A DNA stretch of 64,000 nucleotides from Chamaelirium japonicum (GCA_947650365.1 OX393553.1:35094353-35158352); one strand, 5' to 3'; positions 36,201 through 45,994 are shown, numbered from the stretch's first letter. The notes: generated by a model from the sequence alone, not told the origin. Numbers and translations are program-made.

Positions 36201-39200
36201 GAAATGGATCCGCAACTTAAGTTGGTTAAATCCGAGCCGTCCGTTCAGTTCAACGGCCTAGATCATACCATCTGTTTTTATGTTAGTTTTTAGGGCTTAG
36301 ATGAAGGTCCTCAAAGCGTCTCCCCTTAACGTAAGCCAAAAGAGATCTAATTTGTCAGATCAACCAATGGCAGAGATGGAGCCCTATCTCTTGTTCTTCC
36401 TTTTGGGTTTTTAGAGGCCAAGCAGGCCGCTGCCCTCCGTCTCTAACCCTTTCTATGCGGTGGAGCAGTAACGGAACTCCAGCCTCTCGGAGCTAGCGAC
36501 AACCCACGGATAGTGATACCTAAGGTTTTAAATGTCGTTTTCGGTGTCCATGTCGGTTGGCCAAAAAAAAAGGAAAAAATTTCGTTTTTTGGTAACTTGA
36601 CGGTGGAAAAATTATAAAATGGAAAGACAAATTTCGGTGGAAATATTTTATTTTTGGATCAAATTTCGGTGTTTTGATGGAAATATATCGTTTTTCGGTC
36701 AAATTTCGACTTTGTTCGTTTGATATGAAAAAGATGGAATATTTCAGCAATACTTCAGGTTGTCTATTATGAAAAAAAATCGAAATTAGGGAAAAATGTA
36801 ATTTCTTACTGATAAAGATGAGCTTTGTTTTGTTAAAAAAAGATAAAAATGTTCAGTGATATTGTCTGAAAAAAAAGGATATAATGTCAGATTTCGGTCA
36901 AACTTCGGTCATTTTGGTCGACATTTCGTTATGTCGGAAGGAAATTTGGTACTATTAAAAATTCAATCAATTTCTATGTCGGACCCTTAGAAAAATGGTA
37001 TTTCGGTGATTTCGTAGGAAATTTGTCGACATTTGATTCCATGGTGATACCTCTTGAAAATCTGGTGGAGATTTGGTGACAACTTTGAATAAGAAGCTCA
37101 CACTACTGCATGCTCTACTCCATTTTGTGAACATAGAGACCTAGCAATGTCCTTTAATCCATATGTAGCATTGTTCCCACAACCTTGAAGAACCAAAGAA
37201 GCAATATCCCTTGAAACCCACAATCAGTTGTGGCCTTGTGGGAGGCATAAAGATATGACGACCAGGCAGTCAGATATGACGACCAGGCTGCCGTTTCGAG
37301 GCTAATGTTGATGTTGGATCGAGTATGTCTCACAAGAGCATTGCGAGCTGCTGGAGCAGAAGCACCGCGAGCGGTGGACCATGATGATGTGCAGTCGGAT
37401 ATGACTCCAGATCGAGTAAAGAGCTGGACATCGGCGAATAACAAGCAGCATCATGAGCTGATCAACTACGGATTGAGGTAAGAGCTGGTTCTAAGGCAAA
37501 CAACAACGATGGGCACCCTCGGATGGCAGAGACCGAAGATCATCAGTGTCGACGATAGAAGTTGTCGACGGAGGAGGTGACCGAAGGTCGAATTTGAGTC
37601 AAACACGGAGGAAGCCATCGGTGGTTGGAGCCGATGTTTGAATCGGCCGACGATGGTTAGAGACTGAAATGGATGAGGCCGACGGTCGTTGCTATTGTGG
37701 ATATGGCAGAGGTGGCTGGTGGTGGTGGAGATTGGATAATTGACTGAGCTGAGCTCTAATACCATGTTAGCATTGGAAGCTAAAAAGGCACACCATAGGA
37801 GAAACCGTCAAGGGGGAATGCTCAACTGTAATCAGGCTCAAGGTCAACAATGTAAAGTATTACAAAGGGGTGTGGTCCCCTACAGGTGAGAAAACCACAC
37901 AAAGGTATAAGGAAAATGTATGTAATATAAAGACATGTAAAAGTAAAGATAACTACTCATAACAAAAATCTACACACGCATGCAGATGTAGAGATTGGAG
38001 ACTTGAAATATATTGCAAGTTTAATTCTTGGTGTGCTTGTTTCATTCTTTTAGATACACTGGCCACCAGAAATGCATAAATCCTCCATTTTATTTGGGGG
38101 AAATGGGTGTCAAGTCCCATGCAATAGATGGGGTTAACAAACATGACACTCATAAGATCCAATTAAATGGAGGTCCCAAAATCATGAGTTAATACCGAAC
38201 TTGCCCCCCCCCCCCTTTTCTTTTCTCCCCTTCTCTCTCGATCAGAGCCGACGATAGCAGTGGCGGCGGCGAGAGGTAACTAGCAGCGACATCGACTGCG
38301 AGCAGCAGCGGGAGACGACAGCAACGACGGCGGCGAGCAGCAACAAGGACTGTCAATTGGGCTAGGCTAGCCCGATACCCGCTTGTTAGGCCCAAAATAA
38401 TTGGGTCGAGCTTTATATCAGCTTGGGCTGGGCTGGGCTGAGCTTGGACATGATTTCAAGCTTGGACTTGTGTTCGGGTTGTGTTAAGTTGACTCGTTTT
38501 AAACCCGAACGCGAAATAGTACGGGTGTATTAGTTTATTGTACCATCCCCTCTTGATATATTTTGCTTATTTATGAGATAAGGTTATGCACAAGTTAGTT
38601 TTTAGTAATTTGCAAAAAAAAAGTTGGTTTTTAGTGAGAGATCCTATTGTTTTGAATCTTATAGCTTTTTAGTGAGATGTATTGCTAATTATAAATTGTA
38701 GAAGCATAGTGAATGTCATATTTTCATTTGTTTTTCTCTCATAATGCTCTTATTCGGGTTGGCCCGAACTTGGCCCGAAATCCAAGAAGAAAAATGGGCT
38801 GAACATGATGGTAAAACTTTGGGCCAAGTTCGGACTTGGGAGGGCCACCTAGAATTCAGGACGGGTTTGGGCAAACTTTGACCGACCCAGTCCAGCTCGA
38901 TTGATAGGCCTAGCAGCAGCGGCGAGCAGTAGAGACGAGAGACGACAACGGTGAGCAAGTTCGGTCTGGTTTGGATTAGGTTTAGGATTAGATCTAGGAC
39001 TCTAGGGTTTATCCCATGGCTTGTAGATCTTAGGTTTTAGGAATCGGATTAGGTTTTATGGTTAGATCTAGGGTTTAGGTTTTAGGGTTAGGTCTAGGGT
39101 TCACCCCATGGCCTGTAGATCTTAGGTTTTAGGTTTTAGGTTTAGTTTAGAGGTGATGGCATGCAAATGAAAATTTGAAGTGTATGGAGGGGCATTTTTG

Positions 39201-40316
39201 TCCTCTGTCCTTAGGCTTAAACAAAACTCATGTTTTGGACTGTTCAATAAGTCTCCCTTTTTATTTGTCTATATCACCAACAAATATCCCCCCTTTTATA
39301 TTTCTAAATGACTTCTTAAAACCCATGTCTGCAGCCTTTCTAGTTTCTACTAGGTTTTCTTGACCTTTTACTTCCATCACATATGCTATACTGCCCATTG
39401 GATGGTGGACTGTTTTTTCAGACCAATGATCTATGTTCCCTGTAGTTATACTCCAAGCAATATGTGAATACAGACTGCCACTTTGATCTGGATTCTGATT
39501 GATCAAGTGCCATGTAGTCACACCAAAGCTAGCAAATATGTGAAATATGAACTTCTGGATGGGTGCACATTCTCTTGGTACTGATGGTGCTAGAGGGAGG
39601 AAGCCATATGCTGTGTGTTTTAACTTTTAAGTGGTTTGTGACATCGAAGTTGGAGGGAAAAAAGGCTGATAACCATATAAGGGCCTTGCAACATTAGTTC
39701 TTTAGGCTGTTATGGCCATTTACGGTGGTGATTCTATTTGGAATGCCTGTAGCCATACTCTCGTATTTGTTTCGAGGAAGTAAGAAAAGCTGTTTAACAG
39801 GATTGGAAAAAGCATTGGCACGAGATTAAGAGGATTCGGGCTTCCACTTTCTTCAGAAACAGAGCACGACGACAACAACAGACACAAAATAAAAGAAAGG
39901 AAGAAAAAACAAGCTGAATAGATAGAAAAGAGTTGTTTAGCAGCTACAATGGGTTTTCAATAATAAGTGCTGCCACCATTTTGACAATTTTTTTATCGTA
40001 TTCATTACAGGAGGTGTGTCCCTTTCTTGTTTTGTATCACCGAGGGTCGATCGTGAAAGGAGCAGTATCACCTTTTATTTTTCTAACATTCTGTTTTGTA
40101 CACATAATTAATTTGTTTCTTTTTTATTTATCACATTGCTCTATTTACCGAATGACACCCGCTAACCCTTTTAATTAGCATGGCCAGCACTAGTTTGCCG
40201 TTTGTGATTGTTTATGCATTATCTTGTCTTTGTTGTTTCCTATGCAGCGAGTAGGTTCCCATGAAAATGACGGTGCGCTTGATGGCGGTATTGAAGATTT
40301 CACTAGTACAAGCTGA
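23933..40316 (+). CDS. TTL: TITAN-like / CENATAC (CCDC84) family zinc-finger protein, whole gene span
   Basis: Seven exons can be joined (23933-24249, 24385-24511, 25773-26121, 26261-26328, 31314-31350, 31515-31891, 40248-40316), 1,344 nt in total, giving 447 residues plus a stop. All introns have GT...AG ends. The N-terminus has two C2H2-like fingers: Cys31, Cys34, His44, His50, and Cys90, Cys93, His112, His118. The C-terminal third carries the conserved KLNPKRVGAAWADKRR block and PNFGRVWQTGTRKESRKEFE. These features match plant TITAN-like (Arabidopsis At4g24900) and vertebrate CENATAC. The family is nuclear and works with the minor (U12-type) spliceosome; the Arabidopsis gene is reported as needed for nuclear division in seeds. 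Identification rests on recalled motifs, not a search. No stop or frameshift was seen in the joined frame. Confidence 0.85.
24385..24511 (+). CDS. TTL: TITAN-like gene exon 2
   Basis: Acceptor TTTGCAG. It completes Cys106 and runs to Lys148, supplying the histidines of the second finger (NHLASSEHLKNLKDFLRKHG). It ends on a whole codon before donor GTGGTG. Confidence 0.87.
24512..25772 (+). other. Intron 2 of the TITAN-like gene
   Basis: 1,261 bp, AT-rich. Between about 24940 and 25330 the word AGAGTAACAA (or AAAGTAACAA) followed by TCCGAT or TTGAT recurs about six times, which suggests an old repeat insertion. No gene was seen. Confidence 0.6.
25773..26121 (+). CDS. TTL: TITAN-like gene exon 3
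   Basis: Acceptor ATTGCAG. Residues 149-264 and one base of Gly265. Ser/Gly/Pro-rich linker with a conserved-looking YEGYWLCHPEVSG segment. Donor GTGAGA. The frame follows exon 2 without a break. Confidence 0.85.
26261..26328 (+). CDS. TTL: TITAN-like gene exon 4
   Basis: 68 nt. Acceptor AACTCAG, donor GTAAGC. It completes Gly265 and encodes a short basic stretch (SQPKRPGNNGKG) to Val287, ending on a whole codon. Confidence 0.75.
29150..29491 (-). mobile_element. Probable LTR fragment in intron 4
   Basis: In plus orientation TGTAATAATTC to GTGCACCAACA. Just left of it TCTGATACCACA is the complement of a Met-tRNA PBS, placing a 5' LTR on the minus strand. A TATAAAAAGGG box lies near 29370 on that strand. 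The internal region to the left has no coding left and no partner LTR was found. Confidence 0.5.
29517..30112. repeat. 298-bp near-perfect tandem duplication in intron 4
   Basis: Units 29517-29814 and 29815-30112 begin GTCAGGCCCGGTCATGCACA and end CATCCGATAATG. I see one base difference (near 29621 against 29919). The second unit runs into GGTATCAGAGTG, a Met-tRNA PBS-like site, so the unit is probably the 3' part of an LTR of the family also present at 22041-22620. The near identity means the duplication is recent. Confidence 0.9.
31314..31350 (+). CDS. TTL: TITAN-like gene exon 5 (37-nt small exon)
   Basis: Acceptor CATCAG, donor GTACTC. It encodes DQRTGSREDCTQ plus one base of Gly300. It was found because exon 4 ends on a whole codon while exon 6 needs one extra base; this exon supplies it and keeps the total divisible by three. 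It is short and has no motif, so another small exon in the large intron could do the same job. Confidence 0.55.
31515..31891 (+). CDS. TTL: TITAN-like gene exon 6
   Basis: Acceptor TCTGAAG, donor GTAAAC. Residues 300-425, beginning GFLANVHTGALPPWLE. It contains the family's hallmark C-terminal blocks: KLNPKRVGAAWADKRRVELE (highly charged, probably helical), PNFGRVWQTGTRKESRKEFE and the terminal QPYISKRM. This exon and exon 1 together carry most of the evidence for the family call. Confidence 0.88.
32690..32830. repeat. 49-bp tandem repeat of ATACG/TATCG words
   Basis: Two clear units (TTCATGTATC starts at 32701 and 32750) and a partial third share GATACGGTGAAAAA and GATACGCC. Both strands read similarly (GTATCGTATGATAC), giving local palindromes. 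Confidence 0.8.
33660..34230. other. G/A-rich strand-asymmetric tract in intron 6
   Basis: The plus strand is dominated by G and A with GGGTCGGG-type words. Overlapping Gly/Arg-rich frames on plus and Pro/Ser-rich frames on minus come from this bias; no protein motif was found. Confidence 0.6.
34640..34853 (-). mobile_element. 3' LTR of the small intronic LTR element
   Basis: 214 bp. It aligns along its length with 37765-37964, with several small indels. Confidence 0.75.
37765..37964 (-). mobile_element. 5' LTR of the small intronic LTR element
   Basis: 200 bp, ends TG...CA, with the PBS directly at its left (37751-37764). Confidence 0.75.
38346..38911. mobile_element. hAT-like MITE, probable
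   Basis: Left end AGGACTGTCAATTGGGCT and right end AGCTCGATTGATAGGCCT are imperfect inverted repeats of the CAGGG..GTCAAT type seen in plant hAT elements. The interior has GGGCTGGGCTGGGC words on one side and their complements on the other. The flanks are CAG-rich on both sides, so a target duplication cannot be fixed. No transposase. Confidence 0.5.
38971..39150. repeat. Degenerate telomere-like (TTTAGGG) repeats
   Basis: Runs of TTTAGG, TCTAGGG, TTTTAGG and GGGTTTAGG. Embedded is a duplicated block: CCCATGGCTTGTAGATCTTA at 39014 and a CCCATGGCCTGTAGATC version at 39105, about 91 bp apart. This is an interstitial, decayed plant-type telomere-like tract. Confidence 0.7.
40248..40316 (+). CDS. 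TTL: TITAN-like gene exon 7 and stop
   Basis: Acceptor CCTATGCAG. Residues 426-447 (RVGSHENDGALDG then IEDFTSTS) and TGA at 40314-40316. The phase matches exon 6, and the acidic Gly-rich tail is plausible. It lies 8.4 kb from exon 6, so a missed exon in between cannot be excluded. Confidence 0.7.
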   Translation, partial: RVGSHENDGALDGGIEDFTSTS

Positions 40317-40544
40317 CCAAGGGAAATTAGCTTCACAGGCTGTGGTATGTGCATGTTTCAACTCACCATGTTACAAATCCTACTAAGATTTGAGCAGAGG
40401 GAGAGGGCTACTATTGATCCCAAAAGTGAGGATCCAGTAAATCCCCCAATTGTCAGTATAAATGTTGAAAGTAACTGGGTCCACATATGGTAGTCGGGAG
40501 CTGGTTACAAACTTATTTTTGTGCTTGAATTTTTTTTTTTTGGA

Positions 40545-40566
40545 GGGGGGGGGGGGGGGGGGGGGG
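40545..40566. repeat. Poly-G run (22 nt)
   Basis: An uninterrupted G homopolymer after a T run; the length may be unreliable. Confidence 0.9.
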
Positions 40567-40570
40567 ACTT

Positions 40571-40978
40571 AGTGAGAGGTTCCTGACCAAGATATCATTT
40601 TAACGGGAAGGACAAGAAGAGATCGGTTTAGCCTAAGGTCCCTGCCACCTAACCGAAACCCCCCGCCCCCCTCCCCTGCCGCCGCCGGACCTAACCGAAC
40701 CCCCCCGCCACCCTCTCCCACCTCCGCCGTCGGACCTAACCGAACCCCCCTCCCCCCGTCGGATCTAACCGAACCCGGCCCCCGACCGGCCGGACCTAAT
40801 CTATATGACCTGGGATGAGCCCTAGCCCTAACCAAATCCTCACCGCCGCCGGAGATCGAGCTCGCTGAGGTTGTCAGCTCGTCGGAGCAACTCGCGCCCG
40901 CCTCCTGCTGCCCGTCATAGCTGCCAGAGCCTGCTGCCCTTGCCGATGCTCGGGAGAGAGGGGAGATGGAAAAGGAAA

Positions 40979-41010
<32 letters not shown>

Positions 41011-41103
41011 GAACCTTAGGCTAAACGATATCTTGTATGTCCTTAGGCTAAACGATATCTTGTATGTCCTTAGGCTAAACCGATCTCTTGGTCAGGGACC
41101 TTA
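40571..41103. mobile_element. Fold-back element with long inverted arms
   Basis: The left arm has GGTTCCTGACCAAGA, GAGATCGGTTTAGCCTAAGG and TCCCTGCC. The right arm has GGCAGGAACCTTAGGCTAAA, CCGATCTCTTGGTCAGGGAC and CTTACAC. The arms are inverted copies around a CG-rich centre. In the right arm the word TTAGGCTAAACGATATCTTG is repeated, making an extra 27-bp tandem at 41012-41070. Confidence 0.75.
40980..41007. repeat. Poly-G run (28 nt)
   Basis: G homopolymer inside the fold-back; the length may be unreliable. Confidence 0.9.
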
Positions 41104-41840
41104 CACACATTAGCCTTTGACTATATAGGAGTAAAACAGTCTAGTGCTTAGTACCCTTTTTGATTTGATTTTCAGTCCCCCCAGCTTCTGATTTCTGATT
41201 TCGTTGGAATCAGATTCCCGCAAAAGTTTGTTTGGATGCAGTGCCAAAAGCGGATTCCCGCAGAAGCTAGAATCGGTTTTGTACAGAAAAATCAGATTTC
41301 AGCAGAAGCACTTGGGAGCAGCTTCCGGTTATGGATTATGCAAGAATCTGGTTGGTGCAGAATCAAATCCAAACAGGTCCGTAGCTGCTAGTCCAATACG
41401 AATCATTCTGTTGTAATCGTCGTGGACGGACCCTGCTATCTGTAAACGATTGTCATGTTTGAATATCTTATAGTCTGTGTGCCTGTGAATGTTGCCTAAC
41501 CTTGGTACTACAGGGTTTTGCTCTCTTGAATTTTAGAAAGATGGTCTTCAGCTGCTTTGCGAGGCTGGCTAAGGTGTTAACATCTGCTGTGAGGGTTAGG
41601 GCTCAGGGGCCCCGAGTATCTCATGAGGTTGGAGAGGGCTAGGGAGGGAGGGAGGGAGGTTAAGCATGGTGATATCTTGAGCAGTGTGGTGAAGAAGCCA
41701 AGGCCTGCACTAGCTTTTATGGAAAACGGAAAAAAAGGCAAGGTAAAAAATCGGAAAGATACGATGAAAAAAGAAAAAACGGAAAAAAAAAAACTGAAAA
41801 CATCGGAAAAAATAAAAAAAATCTTAAAAATTATACCAAG

Positions 41841-41882
<42 letters not shown>
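41841..41882. repeat. (TA)n-(TG)n compound microsatellite
   Basis: About thirteen TA units passing into about eight TG units. Confidence 0.95.
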
Positions 41883-41883
<1 letters not shown>

Positions 41884-43319
41884 TATTTTTTAATATTAAC
41901 TAGTTAAAAGTTCAAAATATATAGCATATACGTTTATTAAGTACTAACAAAATAAAACCCGAACCTAATTTAAATCCGGATCAAACCTGATATGTTTTAT
42001 GTGCTTTTTTCGTTTTAAACGTGTATAAAAAGCGTAAGAATGTTTTTTTTTTTTAAAATAATTTTTTTTCTTCTATTTGTTACAATTTTAGATCGATATG
42101 CTTTTTTTTCAAAAAAAAAAAAAACACCTGACTTGATAACCATGCTGGCTACTGGGCTTATGCTACACTTGCTGCCCCAATTATTCTCGTTTAGATTGGG
42201 CCGTAAGCGTACCACTTGGGTAGTGAAAATGGCTCTTCCGATCGTGGGGGACCGAGCAAACATCAACCGAGCGGTGTAGAACTCATTTCCAATAGTGCAT
42301 CAAGAGGATCCCAATTGTCAATGCAGGCCATCAAGGGTAAACATTCTCTGTTTACGACAACCAATCCGAACCGTCTGTTACTAGCCATGATTACTGTAAC
42401 CAAGACAATCCAATGGGAAGATTAGAGCCCATTGTATAATATGCTTGGAAAACAAGGCCCAAGTCCAAGCCCATCTGAATGGATTGGGCCTGGCTAGGTC
42501 CTAGGCCAAAAACCGACAACGGACATTTTTTTTCAGAAGATATTTTGAGCCAAAAATTTCAATTGTCATACTGCCAGATAGGTTGGGTAAACCCTACGAT
42601 AAAAGTGGGCTGGGCTTGGTCTGGACCTGAACAAGCCCGTTCATGGCCGGTTATATTTTTGGGCCTAAAAAAACTAACCCAAGCCCATAGTAGTTTTTTT
42701 GGGTCCCAAACCGACCAGGCTCAATGAGGCCTGGGCTAGATTCTGGTCCATTGTCACCCTACTTGGAGCGTTGGACCATGTCAGTTAGCTTCCACGTGAA
42801 AGTTTACACCTGGCTCTTTCATAATTGTAAACTGGCTCTTTCATAATACCAAAATAGGGCTTTTAACTAATAATGTTAGCGGGGGCTCGGGTCTATTGGG
42901 ACACCAAGTATTCCATTTCACACACCAAATACTCTTCACACACCATCGGGTTTTAAAAAGTTATATATTTGCTCACTACACATCTTCAATTTTTAAAAAA
43001 CCCTATACTAACCTTCTTTCCTAAATTACTCCACACACACACACACGCTCATCCAAACCCTAATACCCTACCTCCTCCTTCAATTGTTCCGACGAGCTCC
43101 TCTTCGCTCTCTGCCCCTTCTCGAGCTCATCTTCTCCCTGAGCTCCCCCATCTAGGTGTCGTAGGTTTCTCTACCCGTTAATTTTTTCTTCGCCTAACAC
43201 CCTACCTTCTCCATCAACCGCTCTGGCAAGCTCTTCTCTCCCCGAGCTCCCCCGCTCAAACACCGTAGGTTCCTCCTCCCGTCGATTTTTCTCTCCATCG
43301 TCGTTTATCAGCATCTAAA

Positions 43320-43515
43320 CCTTACGTTCGACCGATAAGAGTCGAACATTATACAATACATTCGGCTGACCATAGCCAGACATGGTACAATATGTTCAGC
43401 TGCCTAAACATTGTACAATATATTTAGCTATGGTCAGCTGAACGTACTATACGATGTTCGGCTCTGGTCGGCCGAACATACTATACCTTGTTCGGCTCTG
43501 GTTGGTCGAACATGT
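43320..43515. repeat. Palindromic GTTCGGCT / AGCCGAAC array
   Basis: The words TTCGGCTCTGGTCGGCCGAAC, TTCAGCTG and ATACTATAC recur about every 45-50 bp, each unit close to self-complementary. No coding. Confidence 0.65.
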
Positions 43516-43714
43516 CTCGAACAAAAGAAAAAAAAAATGAATGTTTTGGTCATTTTACTTGGGGATGATTTTGTAATAAAAAAAGCTTTCAAACGGTGTT
43601 TGGGTAGCTAATATTGGTGTGCCAATAGCAGCTCTCATACGTGGCACCCTTGCCTGTTGAAAAAACCCGTATCTTTGGTCCTATCTAGACGCCATGTGGC
43701 AAACACGTGAAACC

Positions 43715-43715
<1 letters not shown>

Positions 43716-43773
<58 letters not shown>

Positions 43774-43788
43774 TGTGTGTGTGTGTGT
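43716..43788. repeat. (CT)n-(GT)n compound microsatellite
   Basis: About 27 CT units then about eight GT units. A GA run and a 20-nt poly-G (43833-43852) follow shortly after. Confidence 0.95.
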
Positions 43789-44689
43789 TTCCCTCTTTTT
43801 TCTTTTTTATTTTTTTGAAAGAGAGAGAGAGAGGGGGGGGGGGGGGGGGGGGCGAAATGGCACACTAGTAATATTAAAATTATGGTGTGTGCGCGGAAAA
43901 AGGTACGGGTCGTCTTTATTGCGGATCACACGAGATTACAGAGTGGGCCGGGACCCGGGTGGCTCGGGTGTGGCGAGTCCGGGTGCGACGAATGTTTGAT
44001 CAGGAGATTGTGGGAGAGATCCTCTGTAGGGTCCCTTTGATCCGCGTCTCCACGTGGTATTCGTGCGAGAGCTCTGAAGGGGTTGCCCAGGACAGAGGTC
44101 TTTACAGGGTGAGGGTTTCTTGAGAGGCTAAGGAATATCGGCCGTTGATTTTGTCCCGTCTGTGCTTCACGCTTTCTCGGCTAGGGAGGTTTTGGGCTTT
44201 GTTCCTCGGTCTTCGTGTCTTCCTCGATCCTTGCTAGACCTTGGCGTCCTTGATCGTCGGTTCGCGGCGTCGATCGTGCTTTTGGCGTCGGCTTTGGCTT
44301 TGGCTTTCGGCTTTGGCGTGGCTCTGGCTTTTGCTTTGCTTTGGCGCTTGCGCTTGAACGTAGACGGGTAGAGACTTGCGATGCTTTAGTTCTTCCGGAC
44401 TTCGCGTCGTATCGGCTAGAACGTGCGGTGCTTTGCTCGTGACCGGCGTAGTTGCTTGGCTTTGGCACGTGAGTTGCTTTGGCGCGGGCTTTACCGGTGC
44501 GTCTGCTTTGGCTTCTTGCGTTGGCTTTGGCTTTAGCTTTGACTCGATCTTCTTCTCGAACGGTGATGGCTACTTTTTCAGGGCTTCTTTATTCTTCCGG
44601 CTTCCTCGACGGTTGTGGCGTCGGCTGGCTTCTTCTCCGGACGTATTTGGCTTGATCGGAGTTGAAGGTTTCTTGTGGAGATGGTGGGT

Positions 44690-44830
44690 GTAGCACCGAT
44701 CTCCGTGCGACGGTTGTAGCGCCGGCTTTTGTTGATGAAGACGGCGGGGGTAGCACCGATCTCCGCACGACGGTTGTAGCGTCGGCTTTTGTTGACGAAG
44801 ACGGCAGGGGTAGCACCGGTTTCAGGCCTT
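44690..44830. repeat. 60-bp tandem array in the solo LTR
   Basis: About two and a half units with GTAGCACCGATCTCCGC and GGCTTTTGTTGA blocks, homologous to 1969-2223. Confidence 0.85.
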
Positions 44831-45199
44831 CTTCTCCAAGCTTTCTTCTTCGTGCGAGGAGTCGACGCCTTTGTTGAAGACGACGGGTGTTGTCGGCTTC
44901 GATCTTCTTCTCCAGCCTTTGTTTGTGGCGTCTTCGGAGTTGGTGAAGATCGTTGGAGAAGTCAGGGTGATGACGACTCCGGGTCTTCTTCTCCAAGCTT
45001 TCTTCTTCGTGCAAGGAGTCGAAGCTTTGATCTTCGAGCGCAAGGTCTTCACGTTGATGAGGACTTGAAGGGCCAAGGATTCCCGTAGGACGTGCTTGCC
45101 ATGCCTCGTCAAGCCTTCGGTCTTCAAGCGTTGGAGCTTCTCTTGCAGAGCCCTTTCGTCTTCAGCTTTTCGGACCCTTGTGCCTTCCCCCACCCCTTC

Positions 45200-45207
45200 T
45201 ATTTATA
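45200..45207 (-). promoter_or_regulatory. TATA box in the solo LTR
   Basis: TATAAATA on the minus strand, conserved with 1578-1585. A promoter left in a solo LTR may still fire toward lower coordinates. Confidence 0.5.
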
Positions 45208-45994
45208 GGCAAAGGGGGCGGTTGGGGGAGATATGGCTGAAATCTTTTTGTTTCATCCAATATCTCCCCCCATAACCATCAAGATATTGTTCCTTTATTT
45301 GGGGAAACAAACTCGATCCCCTCCTTTTTAGTTGGGGTGGTTACGGGCTAGATGTGACTCGATCTTTGAAGATTGAGTTATTATTTTTTTGCACTTTTGG
45401 ATCGGATGGCGACACAACGTCATCTTGTCCGTTGGATCGAGGGATCGTCGCGGATCTACGGCTGCGTAGACGTCCATGCCACCTCCCCCCGCATCGAGGC
45501 GGTTTTGATTTTTTTTTTCTTTTCTTTTCTTCTCCTTTTCTTTTCTTTTTCTTTTTCCCTTTCTTTTCTTTTCCTTTATGGCCGGCCCCACCTCCCCATG
45601 GGGAGGGGGGCACGATTTTCAAAAAAGGGGGCTGGTGGGCCCCCCTCTTTGTGTTCGAGTTGCGGGTCCAGTGGGACCCGTTTGCTTTGAGTTGGGCCAC
45701 GGCGCGCGATTTGAGTTTGCACGCGGACCGAGTTCGCATGCGGGCCGTTTGTGTGCGGGCCCAATTTCACATGCGGGTCGTTGTGTGTGGGCCGAGTTGC
45801 GCATGTGGGCCGTTGTGTGCGGGCCCATTTTGTGTGGGCCGGGTTTCGCATGCGGGCCGTTGTGTGCGGGCCAAGTTTCGCATGCGGGCTTATTTTATGT
45901 GTGCGGGTCGGGTTCGACCCGAAGGCCGTTGAGTGCGAGCCCGTTTTACGTGTGCAAGTCGGGTTCGACCCGTGGGCTAATTTCGATGCCCACA

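Larger units (their letters stand above)
34640..37964 (-). mobile_element. Small non-coding LTR retrotransposon in intron 6
   Basis: Related ends at 34640-34853 and 37765-37964 (both open TGTTAGCAT and share CACACCAT, GAGAAACC, AAGGGGTGTGGTC and ACCACACAAAGGTA) flank a 2.9 kb interior. The right LTR is preceded by GAGCTCTAATACCA, complementary to a PBS TGGTATTAGAGCTC. The left one is followed by CCTCCACTCAAACTCAAG, the complement of a polypurine tract. AAATC occurs at 34635-34639 and, shifted by one base, at 37966-37970, as a target duplication. No gag or pol is seen, so it is non-autonomous. LTR divergence is clearly higher than for the other elements, so it is old. Confidence 0.75.
31892..40247 (+). 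other. Intron 6 of the TITAN-like gene
   Basis: 8,356 bp. It contains a 49-bp repeat at 32690-32830, a purine-rich tract at 33660-34230, a small non-coding LTR element at 34640-37964, a MITE-like unit at 38346-38911 and telomere-like repeats at 38971-39150. No independent gene was recognised inside. Confidence 0.7.
40317..43885. other. Intergenic region after the TITAN-like gene
   Basis: No firm gene. It contains the fold-back at 40571-41103, three poly-G or dinucleotide tracts, GGGCTGG-type words at 42440-42760 and a palindromic array at 43320-43515. The gene's 3' untranslated region must lie at the start; no clear AATAAA was seen in the first 250 bases, and ACAGGCTGTG followed by GTATGTG at 40335-40351 could be a splice donor within the UTR. 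Confidence 0.5.
43886..45994 (-). mobile_element. Solo LTR of family A with perfect target duplication
   Basis: The reverse complement of the 708-2936 LTR, 2,109 bp, with TG...CA ends. Directly flanked by TATGG at 43881-43885 and TATGG at 45995-45999. Neither PBS nor polypurine tract nor internal sequence is beside it, so it is a solo LTR left by recombination between two LTRs. The TATA box (45200-45207) and the 60-bp array (about 44690-44830, fewer units) are retained. Long frames on both strands are LTR composition, not genes. Confidence 0.9.
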
